From contig JBJKPP010000244.1 in the NCBI GenBank assembly GCA_046706145.1, positions 1 through 24,998 on the forward strand: a stretch of DNA of 24,998 nucleotides. The letters run 5' to 3'. Made by a program: the position numbers and the translations under genes. This DNA comes from JBJKPP01 sp046706145. Lineage in GTDB: Bacteria > Bacteroidota > Ignavibacteria > Ignavibacteriales > Ignavibacteriaceae. The notes under the pieces were generated by a model. It saw only the letters and a program-made list of their open reading frames with translations. It made no database searches and was not told the origin of the DNA. Positions 15,097 through 23,352 of the stretch are shown here, piece after piece. How positions within the stretch are numbered: the first letter of the stretch is position 1; each line of letters opens with the position of its first letter.

Positions 15097-16256
15097 TGGA
15101 AAAATCGGATAAAATATTCGGTGTTGCAGGGTTATTCGATACCCCGGATGAGATTATTACTGCTTCCCAAAAAGTAGTTGGTGATGGATACAAGAATTTT
15201 GATACAAATACTCCTTACCCTGTTCATGGAATAGATAAAGCTATGAAGCTTAAGCCTTCAAAGCTTGGTTTTGTTACTCTGACTTTCGGATTTTCAGGGA
15301 CTATAATAATTCTATTTTTCATGTGGTGGACTATGGCTTACAACTATCCTATGGTAGTTGGAGGTAAGCCATTTTTTGCACTGCCTGCTTTTACGCCAAT
15401 AACCTTTGAATTTACAGTTTTGCTTGGAGCGGTTTCCACATTTATTGGAATGATTGCTGCTTTTTTTAATCTTCCCAAGAATAGCCACCCATTGCACGAT
15501 ACTAATTATTTAAAAGAAGTTTCCGTTAATAAATACGGAGTTGTAATTGAAGCTACTGATGCAAAGTTTGATGAGACTGGTGTTAAGAGTTTCCTGGAAA
15601 AAATTGGTGCGAAAAATATAGAAACTATTTATTATCCGCAGGAAGAGAAATTTAGAATATTTGAACCTAAGTTTTTGTGGCTTCTAGTGATTGTGTTTGC
15701 TATAACATCAGGATCAACTTATTTCACTTTGAACAAGCTGATGTACATGCTCCCATTTAATTGGATGGATAGACAGCCAAAAGTAATTCCGCAAGCGGAA
15801 AGCACTTTCTTCAAAGATAAATTTGGAATGAGAACGCCGCCAGCTGGTACCGTTGCGAGGGATTTCATTCCATATCCTTATATGGGACAAACAGAACCTA
15901 CAGAAGCTCTCCAAAATCCATTGCTGCCAACAAAGGAAAATCTGGAATTAGGACAAAGGAAATTTCTAACCTTCTGCAGCCCTTGTCACGGAGATAATGC
16001 TGACGGGAACAGCAGGTTAAAAGGACAATTCCCGGCTGGTCCGTCTTTACATACACAAAGAGCTATTGATTTTACAGATGGCTACATATATCATATGATT
16101 ACAAACGGTGGAAGTGTGATGCCTTCTTATGTGAGACAAATTACCAGGAAAGAAAGATGGGCGATTGTCCTTTACGTTAGGGCTTTACAAAAATCGCAAG
16201 ATGCTTCAGAATCAGATATAAAAGAGGTTAAGGAGTTTTCAAAAAATGGCCAATGA
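15096..16256 (+). CDS. actD: ActD-ActE fusion: DUF3341 membrane subunit plus cytochrome c
   Basis: A 386-aa protein joining two subunits that are separate in characterised complexes. Residues 1-~190 are ActD (DUF3341): an N-terminal FGVAGLFDTPDEI domain, two helices (~58-80 and 103-125) and a return domain with HPLHD and FLEKIGA. A third helix (~192-214) leads into an ActE-type periplasmic cytochrome c (~220-375) with heme site C294-x2-C297-H298 and probable axial Met342 in GGSVMPSY. The helix lets the ActE part do without the lipid anchor used when it is a separate protein. ActE accepts electrons from the ActA hemes and hands them to the oxidase. The ATG at 15096 overlaps the actC stop by one base, with GGAGG 10 nt upstream. 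No frameshift is visible at the junction. Confidence 0.93.
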   Translation: MEKSDKIFGVAGLFDTPDEIITASQKVVGDGYKNFDTNTPYPVHGIDKAMKLKPSKLGFVTLTFGFSGTIIILFFMWWTMAYNYPMVVGGKPFFALPAFTPITFEFTVLLGAVSTFIGMIAAFFNLPKNSHPLHDTNYLKEVSVNKYGVVIEATDAKFDETGVKSFLEKIGAKNIETIYYPQEEKFRIFEPKFLWLLVIVFAITSGSTYFTLNKLMYMLPFNWMDRQPKVIPQAESTFFKDKFGMRTPPAGTVARDFIPYPYMGQTEPTEALQNPLLPTKENLELGQRKFLTFCSPCHGDNADGNSRLKGQFPAGPSLHTQRAIDFTDGYIYHMITNGGSVMPSYVRQITRKERWAIVLYVRALQKSQDASESDIKEVKEFSKNGQ

Positions 16257-17433
16257 GGAACACGGTTCTCCCAAAATAGAGATATCCGCTAAGACCAAAA
16301 CAATAGGAGTTATACTACTCATAGCTGGAGTTGTGCTTGGTATTATAAGCTATATAGTAGATCCGGGAAGAACTTCTTTTAGTTATCTGGTTTCCTACAT
16401 GTATTTATTCAGTGTAGGTGTTGGAGCTTTATTTTTGGTTGCATTAGAATACGCAGCAGGTGCCGTGTGGAGCGTTTTCTTTAGAAGGATTTGTGAATTC
16501 TTAGCAGCTATTGTTCCACTATTAATTATTCTTGCAATTCCTCTTTTCTTTAACCTTCATGACGTGTTCCATTGGACACACGCTGATGTTGTTGCATCGG
16601 ATAGAGTTGTGAGAGGTAAGGCATCTTATCTTAATATTCCATTTTTGCTGATTAGACTTGGAATAATTTTGATTATCTTCACAATATTTTATTTGATAAT
16701 AACAAGGAATTCTAGAAAACAGGACAAGACACCTGACCAAAACCTTACGACTAAAAACGTTAGATTCTCTCTTATTTATATAGTGATTTTTGCATTTGCA
16801 ATTACAATAATTGCGATAGATTGGATGATGAGTATTGAACCGCACTGGTATTCAACAATATTTGGAGTTTATTTCTTTGCAGGAATTACATGGGTCTCCC
16901 TAGCGTTCACAACTTTAATAGCAGTTAATTTAAAAGAAAAGGGATACCTTAAAAAAGTAAATAAAGACCACTTCTATAGTTTAGGAACTTTAATGTTTGC
17001 TTTTACATGTTTCTGGGGATATATAGCATTTTCTCAGTACATGTTAATTTGGATAGGCAACATCCCTGAAGAAACAGCATGGTTTTTCCATAGATGGACA
17101 GGTCCATGGATAGTTATTTCGATAGTTCTTGTTATTTCTCATTTCTTCGTACCGTTTTTTACACTGCTTTCGTATCCCTCGAAGACTAATTTTGGAAGGC
17201 TTAAATTTATTTCTATTTGGATTATGGTTGTCCATTTTATTGATCTTTATTGGCTGATCATGCCTGGGATGAATATATACGGACAAAATTATTATTTCAG
17301 CTGGGGCGATATAGTGTTTCCTTTAGCTGTTCTTGGAATTATTATTCTTGTTTTTTCAAGTATGGCAAAGAAATACAATATTATTCCAGTTGGTGATCCC
17401 AAACTAGAGAGAGCAGGCGATTTCAAGTTATAA
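16246..17433 (+). CDS. actF: Alternative complex III subunit ActF (NrfD-like)
   Basis: A 395-aa integral membrane protein, the second NrfD-like subunit, with about ten helices. It is shorter than ActC and lacks the HLGRP segment. Recognisable parts are PLFFNLHDVFHWTH, IDWMMSIEPHWYST, and FHRWTGPW, all seen in ActF. In this family ActF pairs with ActC in the membrane and is thought to be involved in proton translocation rather than in quinol binding. The gene overlaps actD-E by 11 bases, with AAGGAG 10 nt before the ATG. It closes the ActA-F set. The next gene follows 24 bp later. Confidence 0.93.
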   Translation: MANEEHGSPKIEISAKTKTIGVILLIAGVVLGIISYIVDPGRTSFSYLVSYMYLFSVGVGALFLVALEYAAGAVWSVFFRRICEFLAAIVPLLIILAIPLFFNLHDVFHWTHADVVASDRVVRGKASYLNIPFLLIRLGIILIIFTIFYLIITRNSRKQDKTPDQNLTTKNVRFSLIYIVIFAFAITIIAIDWMMSIEPHWYSTIFGVYFFAGITWVSLAFTTLIAVNLKEKGYLKKVNKDHFYSLGTLMFAFTCFWGYIAFSQYMLIWIGNIPEETAWFFHRWTGPWIVISIVLVISHFFVPFFTLLSYPSKTNFGRLKFISIWIMVVHFIDLYWLIMPGMNIYGQNYYFSWGDIVFPLAVLGIIILVFSSMAKKYNIIPVGDPKLERAGDFKL

Positions 17434-17457
17434 ACGGCTTAACATTTTAACAAAAAT

Positions 17458-18381
17458 ATGTCCAAGGAAAATAAAAATAAAAGATTTACAAAAGACGAAA
17501 AGAGAAGCGGCCTTTTCAGTCTTGTATATGTCTATGTTCTAGTGATTCTGTTGGTTATCGGAATAATTTATTCTGAAAACTTAAGTAATATGGAAAGGCA
17601 AACGGTTCCTCCTGCACTTCCTGATACAACAAATCAGAATGTTGTGCAGACTATTCAAGAGCCAAGAACCACTGCTCCGATTAATCTAAAGGAAATTATA
17701 AAGCCAACGCCGGATTTGATCAGTGAGGGAAAGAAGATTTTCACTACTGTTTGTGTAACTTGTCATGGTGCCGATGGAAAGGGTGATGGGCCTGCCGCAG
17801 CGAGTTTGAATCCACATCCACGCAACTTTACTTCCAAACAAAATTGGGTAAACGGACCAACACTTTCCGGAATTTATGAGACTTTACAAAATGGCATACA
17901 GGGAAGTGCGATGGTATCTTTTACTAATTACACTCCCGAACAAAGATTTGCCTTGGCTCATTATATTAGAAGCACATTTGTTCCTGATCCACCGAAAGTT
18001 GATCCTGATGCGATTAACGATCTTGACCAAAAATATCATCTTTCAGAGGGTGCTAATATTCCCGGCCAAATTCCTATACAAGATGCTATGGAATTGATGG
18101 AAAAAAATGCTAAGTCAGAAACAAAAGATTTGGATGGTATTATAAATAAAATATCTAGCGATACAACAGACGAGGGATATCAAATATTTAGCAGAGTTAC
18201 CAATAACAAGATTAAGGCTATTACCTCTTTGAACGATAATACCAATTGGTTAAAAAACGAAGATGGGTTTGTGAATACTATAGTAAATAATGTAAATCAA
18301 AATGGTTTTGATGGGAAAATATATCTTTTGACAAAAGATAATTGGAATACTTTATACAGATATATGAGTAAATATTTCTGA
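17458..18381 (+). CDS. Membrane-anchored cytochrome c with a heme-less second domain
   Basis: A 307-aa protein with a basic cytoplasmic start, one membrane helix (~20-38), a Pro/Thr-rich linker and a class I cytochrome c domain (~85-175): heme site C99-x2-C102-H103 with GADGKGDGPAA after it, and probable axial Met152. A second stretch (~238-305) repeats the frame of a cytochrome c (EGYQIF for EGKKIF, then a W and a terminal helix NWNTLYRYM), but T248, N249-N250, K251 and I252 stand where C-x2-C-H should be. It lies between ActF and the Sco/oxidase genes and probably shuttles electrons between the two complexes. The ribosome site is weak. The second domain may be structural only. Confidence 0.88.
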   Translation: MSKENKNKRFTKDEKRSGLFSLVYVYVLVILLVIGIIYSENLSNMERQTVPPALPDTTNQNVVQTIQEPRTTAPINLKEIIKPTPDLISEGKKIFTTVCVTCHGADGKGDGPAAASLNPHPRNFTSKQNWVNGPTLSGIYETLQNGIQGSAMVSFTNYTPEQRFALAHYIRSTFVPDPPKVDPDAINDLDQKYHLSEGANIPGQIPIQDAMELMEKNAKSETKDLDGIINKISSDTTDEGYQIFSRVTNNKIKAITSLNDNTNWLKNEDGFVNTIVNNVNQNGFDGKIYLLTKDNWNTLYRYMSKYF

Positions 18382-18401
18382 AATGATGACAAGGAGAAGC
18401 T

Positions 18402-19187
18402 ATGACTAAAAATATACCAAAGTTGCTTCTGTTTTTTCTCTTGTTGATAAGCACTTCTTTCGCGGGGTTAAGGAAGGAACCAAAGATAGTAGAACATTTG
18501 GGCACAAAATTGCCACTTAACTTAACTTTTGTAGATGCCAACGGTCATAAAATTGTTCTTAAAGAACTTTTTAATAAAGCTACAATTGTTGACTTTGCTT
18601 ATTACGAATGCCCTGGAATTTGCAACCCCATTATGATGGAACTGGCGCAGACTGTTAGTAACATTAATATCATCCCGAATAAAGATTATAATCTTGTTAC
18701 GATAAGCATTGACCCTTTGGAAGGTCCAAAAATTGCTGCCCGTGAAAAAAAGAAATTCTACAATGTGCTCCCTCAAGGTTATCCCCAAAATGCGTGGCAC
18801 TTTTTGACCGGGGACAGCGCATCCATAGCTAAGATTACAGACGCTGCTGGGTTTTTCTATAAAAAAGATGGACCGAATTTTATCCATACAGGTGTTTTGA
18901 TCTTTGTTGATAAAAATGGGAAGATTTGCAGGTATTTGTACCCAATAGCTAATCCCAAGGGTGATTTTTCAATTCTTCCAACTGACTTTGAAATGGCAAG
19001 TATGCAAACGGCTAATGGTATTGTAATGTCTATGGTTGGAGACCAGGCCCAATATTGTTTTGCAAGTGCTCCAAAAGGAGGCAGCAGGCTAGCCAAGATA
19101 TTAATTTTTTCCGGTAGCGGAGTTCTTTTTCTTCTCTGTATATTTGTGGCTTTTATTATTGTTAGACCTAAAAAGAAGACTACTTAA
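18402..19187 (+). CDS. sco: Sco-family copper chaperone for CuA assembly
   Basis: A 261-aa SCO1/SenC protein. It has an N-terminal signal sequence (1-~21, STSFAG), a periplasmic thioredoxin fold with the copper motif C70-P-G-I-C74 and the third ligand His162 (FIHTG), and a C-terminal membrane helix (~232-253) with a basic tail. The extra C-terminal helix is a variation seen in some Bacteroidota-type Sco proteins and holds it in the inner membrane after cleavage of the signal. It would deliver copper to the CuA site of the subunit II encoded downstream. AAGGAG stands 5 nt before the ATG. It is 15 bp upstream of subunit I. Confidence 0.93.
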   Translation: MTKNIPKLLLFFLLLISTSFAGLRKEPKIVEHLGTKLPLNLTFVDANGHKIVLKELFNKATIVDFAYYECPGICNPIMMELAQTVSNINIIPNKDYNLVTISIDPLEGPKIAAREKKKFYNVLPQGYPQNAWHFLTGDSASIAKITDAAGFFYKKDGPNFIHTGVLIFVDKNGKICRYLYPIANPKGDFSILPTDFEMASMQTANGIVMSMVGDQAQYCFASAPKGGSRLAKILIFSGSGVLFLLCIFVAFIIVRPKKKTT

Positions 19188-19202
19188 AAGTGAGGACGTA
19201 TT

Positions 19203-20861
19203 ATGTCAAGTGAAACATTAGCAGTTAGCCAAAATGGTCATGCTAGTTACTTAGACTATAAAGGAAAACATAAAGGTATTTTTGCTTGGATTTTATCAAC
19301 TGATCATAAGAGAATTGCTATTCTGTATATGGTTGCTCTCTTATCATGGTTTGCTGTTGGTGTTGCTTTAGGGTTTTTAATTAGACTCGAATTATTAACA
19401 CCTGGTCCAACTATAGTAACTGCTCAGACATACAACGAGTTCTTTACGCTTCATGGCGTAATCATGCTTTTTATATTTGTGATACCGGGAATACCAGCAG
19501 TTTTTGGAAACTTTTTCTTGCCAATAATGCTGGGAGCAAAAGATGTAGCATTTCCGAGAATAAATTTACTATCATGGTATCTTTACGTTTTTGGCGGTAT
19601 ATTGGTTATCCTTTCAATTGTATTGCCTGGCGGAGCTCCTGATACGGGCTGGACATTCTATATTCCATACAGTGTCAGGACTGGAACAAATATGATACTC
19701 TGCCTCACAGCAGTTTTCATCCTAGGATTTTCATCAATTCTAACCGGGTTAAATTTTATAACGACGATTCATAGAATGCGTGCTCCAGGTATGGGATGGT
19801 TCAAAATGCCTCTGTTTGCATGGTCTTTATATGCAACTGGATGGATCCAAGTTATTGTTACTCCTGTTATTGGTATTACGTTGCTGTTGGTTGTTATTGA
19901 GAGAGTGTTTGGTGTTGGACTATTTGATCCTGCAATGGGTGGTGACCCGATTCTTTTTCAGCATATGTTTTGGATGTATTCTCATCCAGCAGTTTATATA
20001 ATGGCAGTACCCGCAATGGGTGTTATATCGGAAATTATTCCGGTATTTGCACGAAGAACTATCTTCGGATATAAATTTATAGCTTTTTCAAGCGTTGCTA
20101 TTGCAGTTTTTGGAGCACTTGTTTGGGGGCACCATATGTTCGTAACCGGTATGCCTAAAACAGCGCTTTTTGTATTTTCATTGTTGACCTTTTTGGTTGC
20201 GATTCCAAGTGCAATTAAAGTTTTTAACTGGACCGCCACTTTATATAAAGGCTCAATTCAGCTAGATCCGCCAATGCTTTACGCTCTAGCCTTTATATTT
20301 CTATTTTCCATCGGCGGTCTTACGGGAGTAATTCAAGGTGCTTTGTCGGTTGATATACACATACATGCTACTACTTTTATCGTAGGTCATATTCATTATG
20401 TAGTCTTCGGTACTGCAGGTTTCGGAATTTTTGCTGCACTTCATTATTGGCTGCCGAAGATGTTTGGAAGGATGTACAATCATAAAGTTGCTAAAACTGC
20501 ATTTTGGATTTTGTTTACAGGTTTTAATATTCTCTATTTCCCATTCTTTATTATGGGATGGCTGGGCATGCCGAGGAGATATTATGAATATCTTCCTCAA
20601 TATACAATATATCATCAAATTTCGACCGTTGGTTCTTGGATTCTGGTTACAGGATTAATTTTAATGTTTGCTAATCTTATTAAGTCAATTAAAAGTGGTG
20701 AAGTTGTGACCGCCAAAAATATTTGGGGAGGAGAAACTTTAGAGTGGACGACTACAACTCCACCTTCGCATGAAAACTTTGAACACATTCCAACAGTAAC
20801 ATCCGGACCTTATGATTATAAAATAAATGAAGAGCCGGAATTAGTAGAGGAGGTAAGTTGA
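19203..20861 (+). CDS. ctaD: Cytochrome c oxidase subunit I, A2-type
   Basis: A 552-aa, twelve-helix catalytic subunit of a heme-copper oxidase. Ligands: His84 (TLHGVIM) and His398 for heme a, His261 with Tyr265 (cross-linked pair), His310 and His311 for CuB, His396 for heme a3 (VGHIHYV). The D-channel glutamate of A1 oxidases is absent. Instead Y259-S260-H261-P-A-V-Y265 is the YSHPxVY signature of A2-type enzymes such as caa3. The K-channel lysine is Lys339 (SAIKVFNW). It reduces O2 to water and pumps protons. GAGG precedes the ATG by 9 nt. It overlaps subunit III by 4 bases and directly follows the Sco gene. All ligands are intact. Confidence 0.97.
   Translation: MSSETLAVSQNGHASYLDYKGKHKGIFAWILSTDHKRIAILYMVALLSWFAVGVALGFLIRLELLTPGPTIVTAQTYNEFFTLHGVIMLFIFVIPGIPAVFGNFFLPIMLGAKDVAFPRINLLSWYLYVFGGILVILSIVLPGGAPDTGWTFYIPYSVRTGTNMILCLTAVFILGFSSILTGLNFITTIHRMRAPGMGWFKMPLFAWSLYATGWIQVIVTPVIGITLLLVVIERVFGVGLFDPAMGGDPILFQHMFWMYSHPAVYIMAVPAMGVISEIIPVFARRTIFGYKFIAFSSVAIAVFGALVWGHHMFVTGMPKTALFVFSLLTFLVAIPSAIKVFNWTATLYKGSIQLDPPMLYALAFIFLFSIGGLTGVIQGALSVDIHIHATTFIVGHIHYVVFGTAGFGIFAALHYWLPKMFGRMYNHKVAKTAFWILFTGFNILYFPFFIMGWLGMPRRYYEYLPQYTIYHQISTVGSWILVTGLILMFANLIKSIKSGEVVTAKNIWGGETLEWTTTTPPSHENFEHIPTVTSGPYDYKINEEPELVEEVS
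20847..20853 (+). promoter_or_regulatory. Ribosome binding site fixing the TTG start of subunit III
   Basis: GAGGAGG 4 nt before the TTG at 20858. No ATG is suitably placed near it, so the rare TTG codon, overlapping the ctaD stop, is the likely start. Confidence 0.75.
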
Positions 20862-21478
20862 GCACTCAAGAATATGCCGTAGAACAAGTTCATAGGGATG
20901 ATATAGGCACAAAAATAGGAATGTGGCTATTCCTGTATTCTGAGCTCCTGCTTTTTGGAGGCTTATTCTTTATGTACTCTGTTTATCGATTTACACATCA
21001 GTCTGATTTTCATATTGCTGCTAAGAATATGAATATCTTTATAGGGACGTTCAATACTATTATTCTGCTTACAAGCAGTATGACAATTGCTTTAGCTATT
21101 GCCGCTATGCAGAGAGGCAAGACTAAGCTATCTATATTCTTGCAGTTGCTAACAATCGCTTTGGCTGTTTTCTTCCTGGTAAATAAATATATAGAATGGA
21201 GTCACGAAATTGCCGAGGGCAACTATCCAGGCTCACCGACATTGCTTGCAAAAAGTCATGGCCAGATTTTGTTTTTTGGTCTGTATTATGTGATGACAGG
21301 TTTACATGCACTGCATGTTATAGTTGGAGCTACAGCAATTGGATTTATGACTAGATTTTCGATTAAAGGCAAAATAAACGATAAGAATTATGTGAGGCTT
21401 GAAGCTGCTGGGTTGTACTGGCATTTAGTGGACATAATATGGATATTCTTGTTCCCGTTATTCTATCTAATTATATAA
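20858..21478 (+). CDS. ctaE: Cytochrome c oxidase subunit III
   Basis: A 206-aa subunit III with five helices, the short bacterial form without the first two helices of the mitochondrial protein. Family segments are MWLFLYSELLLFG, the conserved glutamate in NKYIEWSHEI, GLHALHVIVG and YWHLVDIIWIFLFPLFYL. It stabilises subunit I and its proton uptake. Translation starts at a TTG whose last two bases form part of the ctaD stop (TTGA), with a GAGGAGG site just upstream, so it is coupled to subunit I. The next gene starts 16 bp later. Confidence 0.95.
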   Translation: MSTQEYAVEQVHRDDIGTKIGMWLFLYSELLLFGGLFFMYSVYRFTHQSDFHIAAKNMNIFIGTFNTIILLTSSMTIALAIAAMQRGKTKLSIFLQLLTIALAVFFLVNKYIEWSHEIAEGNYPGSPTLLAKSHGQILFFGLYYVMTGLHALHVIVGATAIGFMTRFSIKGKINDKNYVRLEAAGLYWHLVDIIWIFLFPLFYLII

Positions 21479-21494
21479 AGGTAAAAGGTATAAA

Positions 21495-21788
21495 ATGGAA
21501 AAACCTGTGACGCATCACGCTAATACACATACTTACGGAAAGTACATATTTGTATGGCTTGCTCTTTTAGCATTCACTGCTATAACAGTAGCTGTTGCGG
21601 GAATAAATTTGGGGAACTATAGTATAGCTCTCGCAATTGTTATCGCGTGCATGAAGTCTTACCTGGTTTTAACTATTTTTATGCATTTAAAAGTTGAGCA
21701 AAAAGCATTCAAAATATTTTTATTCGTAGCATTGCTTTTTATATTTATAACATTTTCTCTGTTATTCTCAGATTATTCTTTCATGTAA
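21495..21788 (+). CDS. ctaF: Cytochrome c oxidase subunit IV
   Basis: A 97-aa, three-helix protein of the prokaryotic subunit IV family. The first helix (~18-37), second (~43-62) and third (~72-92) have the typical IACMKSYLVLTIFMHLK stretch, as in caa3-type subunit IV. The N-terminus is His-rich (THHANTHTYGKY). It is a structural subunit that stabilises the CuB region. AAGG sites precede the ATG. It lies 16 bp after subunit III and 9 bp before subunit II. The symbol follows the Bacillus caa3 naming and is only by family. Confidence 0.88.
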   Translation: MEKPVTHHANTHTYGKYIFVWLALLAFTAITVAVAGINLGNYSIALAIVIACMKSYLVLTIFMHLKVEQKAFKIFLFVALLFIFITFSLLFSDYSFM

Positions 21789-21797
21789 GGAAAAAAA

Positions 21798-22442
21798 ATG
21801 ATAGCGGATGCTTCAAATATAGAAACAGTAGTTAATCACGCTTTTGTAATAATTGTTTCGATTTGTGTTTTCTTTTTGCTTTTAATTACTGTGTTAATGG
21901 TGACGTTTGTAATTAAGTATAGTAGAAAGAAAAATAAGAAGCCGAAAAATATTCACGGGAATACTGCGCTGGAGGTGACATGGACCCTTATCCCAACATT
22001 GATTGTAATTTATATGTTTTGGCTCGGGTGGACAGGTTATGAGACTATGTCGAGTCCTCCTAAAAATGCAATGGTTATACATGTCGACGCTCAAATGTGG
22101 AAATGGACATTCCATTATGCCAATGGGGCAACAAGTGATACTTTATACGTTCCGCTCGATAAGCCTGTCCGGGTGGATTTGCACTCTAAAGATGTAGACC
22201 ATTCGTTCTTTGTACCTGCATTTCGCGTTAAGGAAGATGTTATACCAACCAGACATAATTTTACATGGTTCAAACCTGAAAAAGTAGGTGAGTACCAGAT
22301 TGAATGTGCACAATATTGCGGCTTAGGACATTCACGCATGTTAGCTAAATTGATTGTACTTCCACAGAATAAATTTGTGACGTGGCTTAACAGCAGGGCA
22401 CCGAAGGAAGCTGCCAACAAACAAGTCGTAGCAAATGAATAA
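21798..22442 (+). CDS. ctaC: Cytochrome c oxidase subunit II, CuA protein
   Basis: A 214-aa subunit II with two N-terminal helices (~14-39 and ~60-79) and a periplasmic cupredoxin domain. The CuA ligands are all present: His135 (DHSFFVP), Cys170, Cys174, His178 and Met181 in CAQYCGLGHSRM. Gln172 replaces the usual Glu, which binds only by its backbone carbonyl. The W-rich QMWKWTF segment (~99-105) is the electron entry site. No cytochrome c domain is fused at the C-terminus, unlike caa3, so the donor must be a separate cytochrome, several of which are encoded in this operon. No cleavable signal peptide is seen. It is last among the oxidase subunit genes, which is an unusual order. Confidence 0.95.
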   Translation: MIADASNIETVVNHAFVIIVSICVFFLLLITVLMVTFVIKYSRKKNKKPKNIHGNTALEVTWTLIPTLIVIYMFWLGWTGYETMSSPPKNAMVIHVDAQMWKWTFHYANGATSDTLYVPLDKPVRVDLHSKDVDHSFFVPAFRVKEDVIPTRHNFTWFKPEKVGEYQIECAQYCGLGHSRMLAKLIVLPQNKFVTWLNSRAPKEAANKQVVANE

Positions 22443-22447
22443 CTAGA

Positions 22448-23323
22448 GTGAGTATTAATTCTGTGATAAATAAGCTAAAAATATTATCTGAGCTGACAAA
22501 AATAAAGATTACTGTTTTTGTTACTGTGACCACAGCACTTGGTTACATTTGCTATGCGGAGAGGTTGAGCTTAAACATGTTAGTCCCTTTGGCAGGAATT
22601 TTATTATTATCGTGTGGTTCGGCAGCAGTTAATCATATACAGGAAAGAAGTACAGATGCGCTAATGCACAGAACAATGAACAGACCCTTGCCATCAGGAA
22701 GGATTTCTGTAAAAAACGCATGGTTAGTAGCAATTTCGTTAATTATTTCAGGCTCAATAATTTTATATTATGCGGGAATTTTAGCTCTGCTTCTAGGGCT
22801 ATTGAATTTAATATGGTATAATCTAATATATACTCCTTTGAAAAAAGTCAACGCTCTTGCAATTATTCCAGGCTCATTAGTAGGAGCAATTCCTCCTATG
22901 GTTGGTTGGGTAGCTGCCGGAGGTGGTTTACTTGATCCGAGAATCTTAGTTCTGGCACTGTTCTTTTTCATTTGGCAAATACCACATTTTTGGTTACTGC
23001 TCTTAGTTTTAAGTAATGATTATGAAAGAGCAGGATTTCCAACTTTAACACAGATTTTTGACAGGGAACAGCTTTCCAGGATAACATTTATATGGATCCT
23101 TGCTACTATTATAACAGGATTACTAATTCCTTTTTTTGGCCTGGTAAAACTTCCATTAGTTAATGTGTTGTTGCTGATTCCAGCTTTTTGGTTGAGCATC
23201 AAGGCTGTTAAACTGCTTACAAGGAATGGCGAAAACGTTTCTTTTACTTTTGCCTTTCGAGAAATTAACTTTTTTGTCCTGGCAATGATTTTTTTACTAT
23301 CGATAGACAAAATCTTGATATAA
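22448..23323 (+). CDS. ctaB: Heme O synthase (protoheme IX farnesyltransferase)
   Basis: A 291-aa UbiA-family prenyltransferase with about nine helices, which adds a farnesyl group to heme b to give heme O, the precursor of heme A. The first prenyl-diphosphate motif is N62-x3-E66-x3-D70-x2-M-x-R75-T, with Glu for the first Asp, followed by NRPLPSGRI. The middle region YNLIYTPLKK...IPGSLVGAIPPMVGW and HFWLLLLVLSNDYERAGFP are typical CtaB. It starts at a GTG 5 bp after the ctaC stop with no strong ribosome site, so translation may depend on coupling. Heme A synthase (CtaA) is not in this window. Length is normal. Confidence 0.95.
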   Translation: MSINSVINKLKILSELTKIKITVFVTVTTALGYICYAERLSLNMLVPLAGILLLSCGSAAVNHIQERSTDALMHRTMNRPLPSGRISVKNAWLVAISLIISGSIILYYAGILALLLGLLNLIWYNLIYTPLKKVNALAIIPGSLVGAIPPMVGWVAAGGGLLDPRILVLALFFFIWQIPHFWLLLLVLSNDYERAGFPTLTQIFDREQLSRITFIWILATIITGLLIPFFGLVKLPLVNVLLLIPAFWLSIKAVKLLTRNGENVSFTFAFREINFFVLAMIFLLSIDKILI

Positions 23324-23352
23324 AATTTTTGAATAAAAGGTAAAAAATTTAA

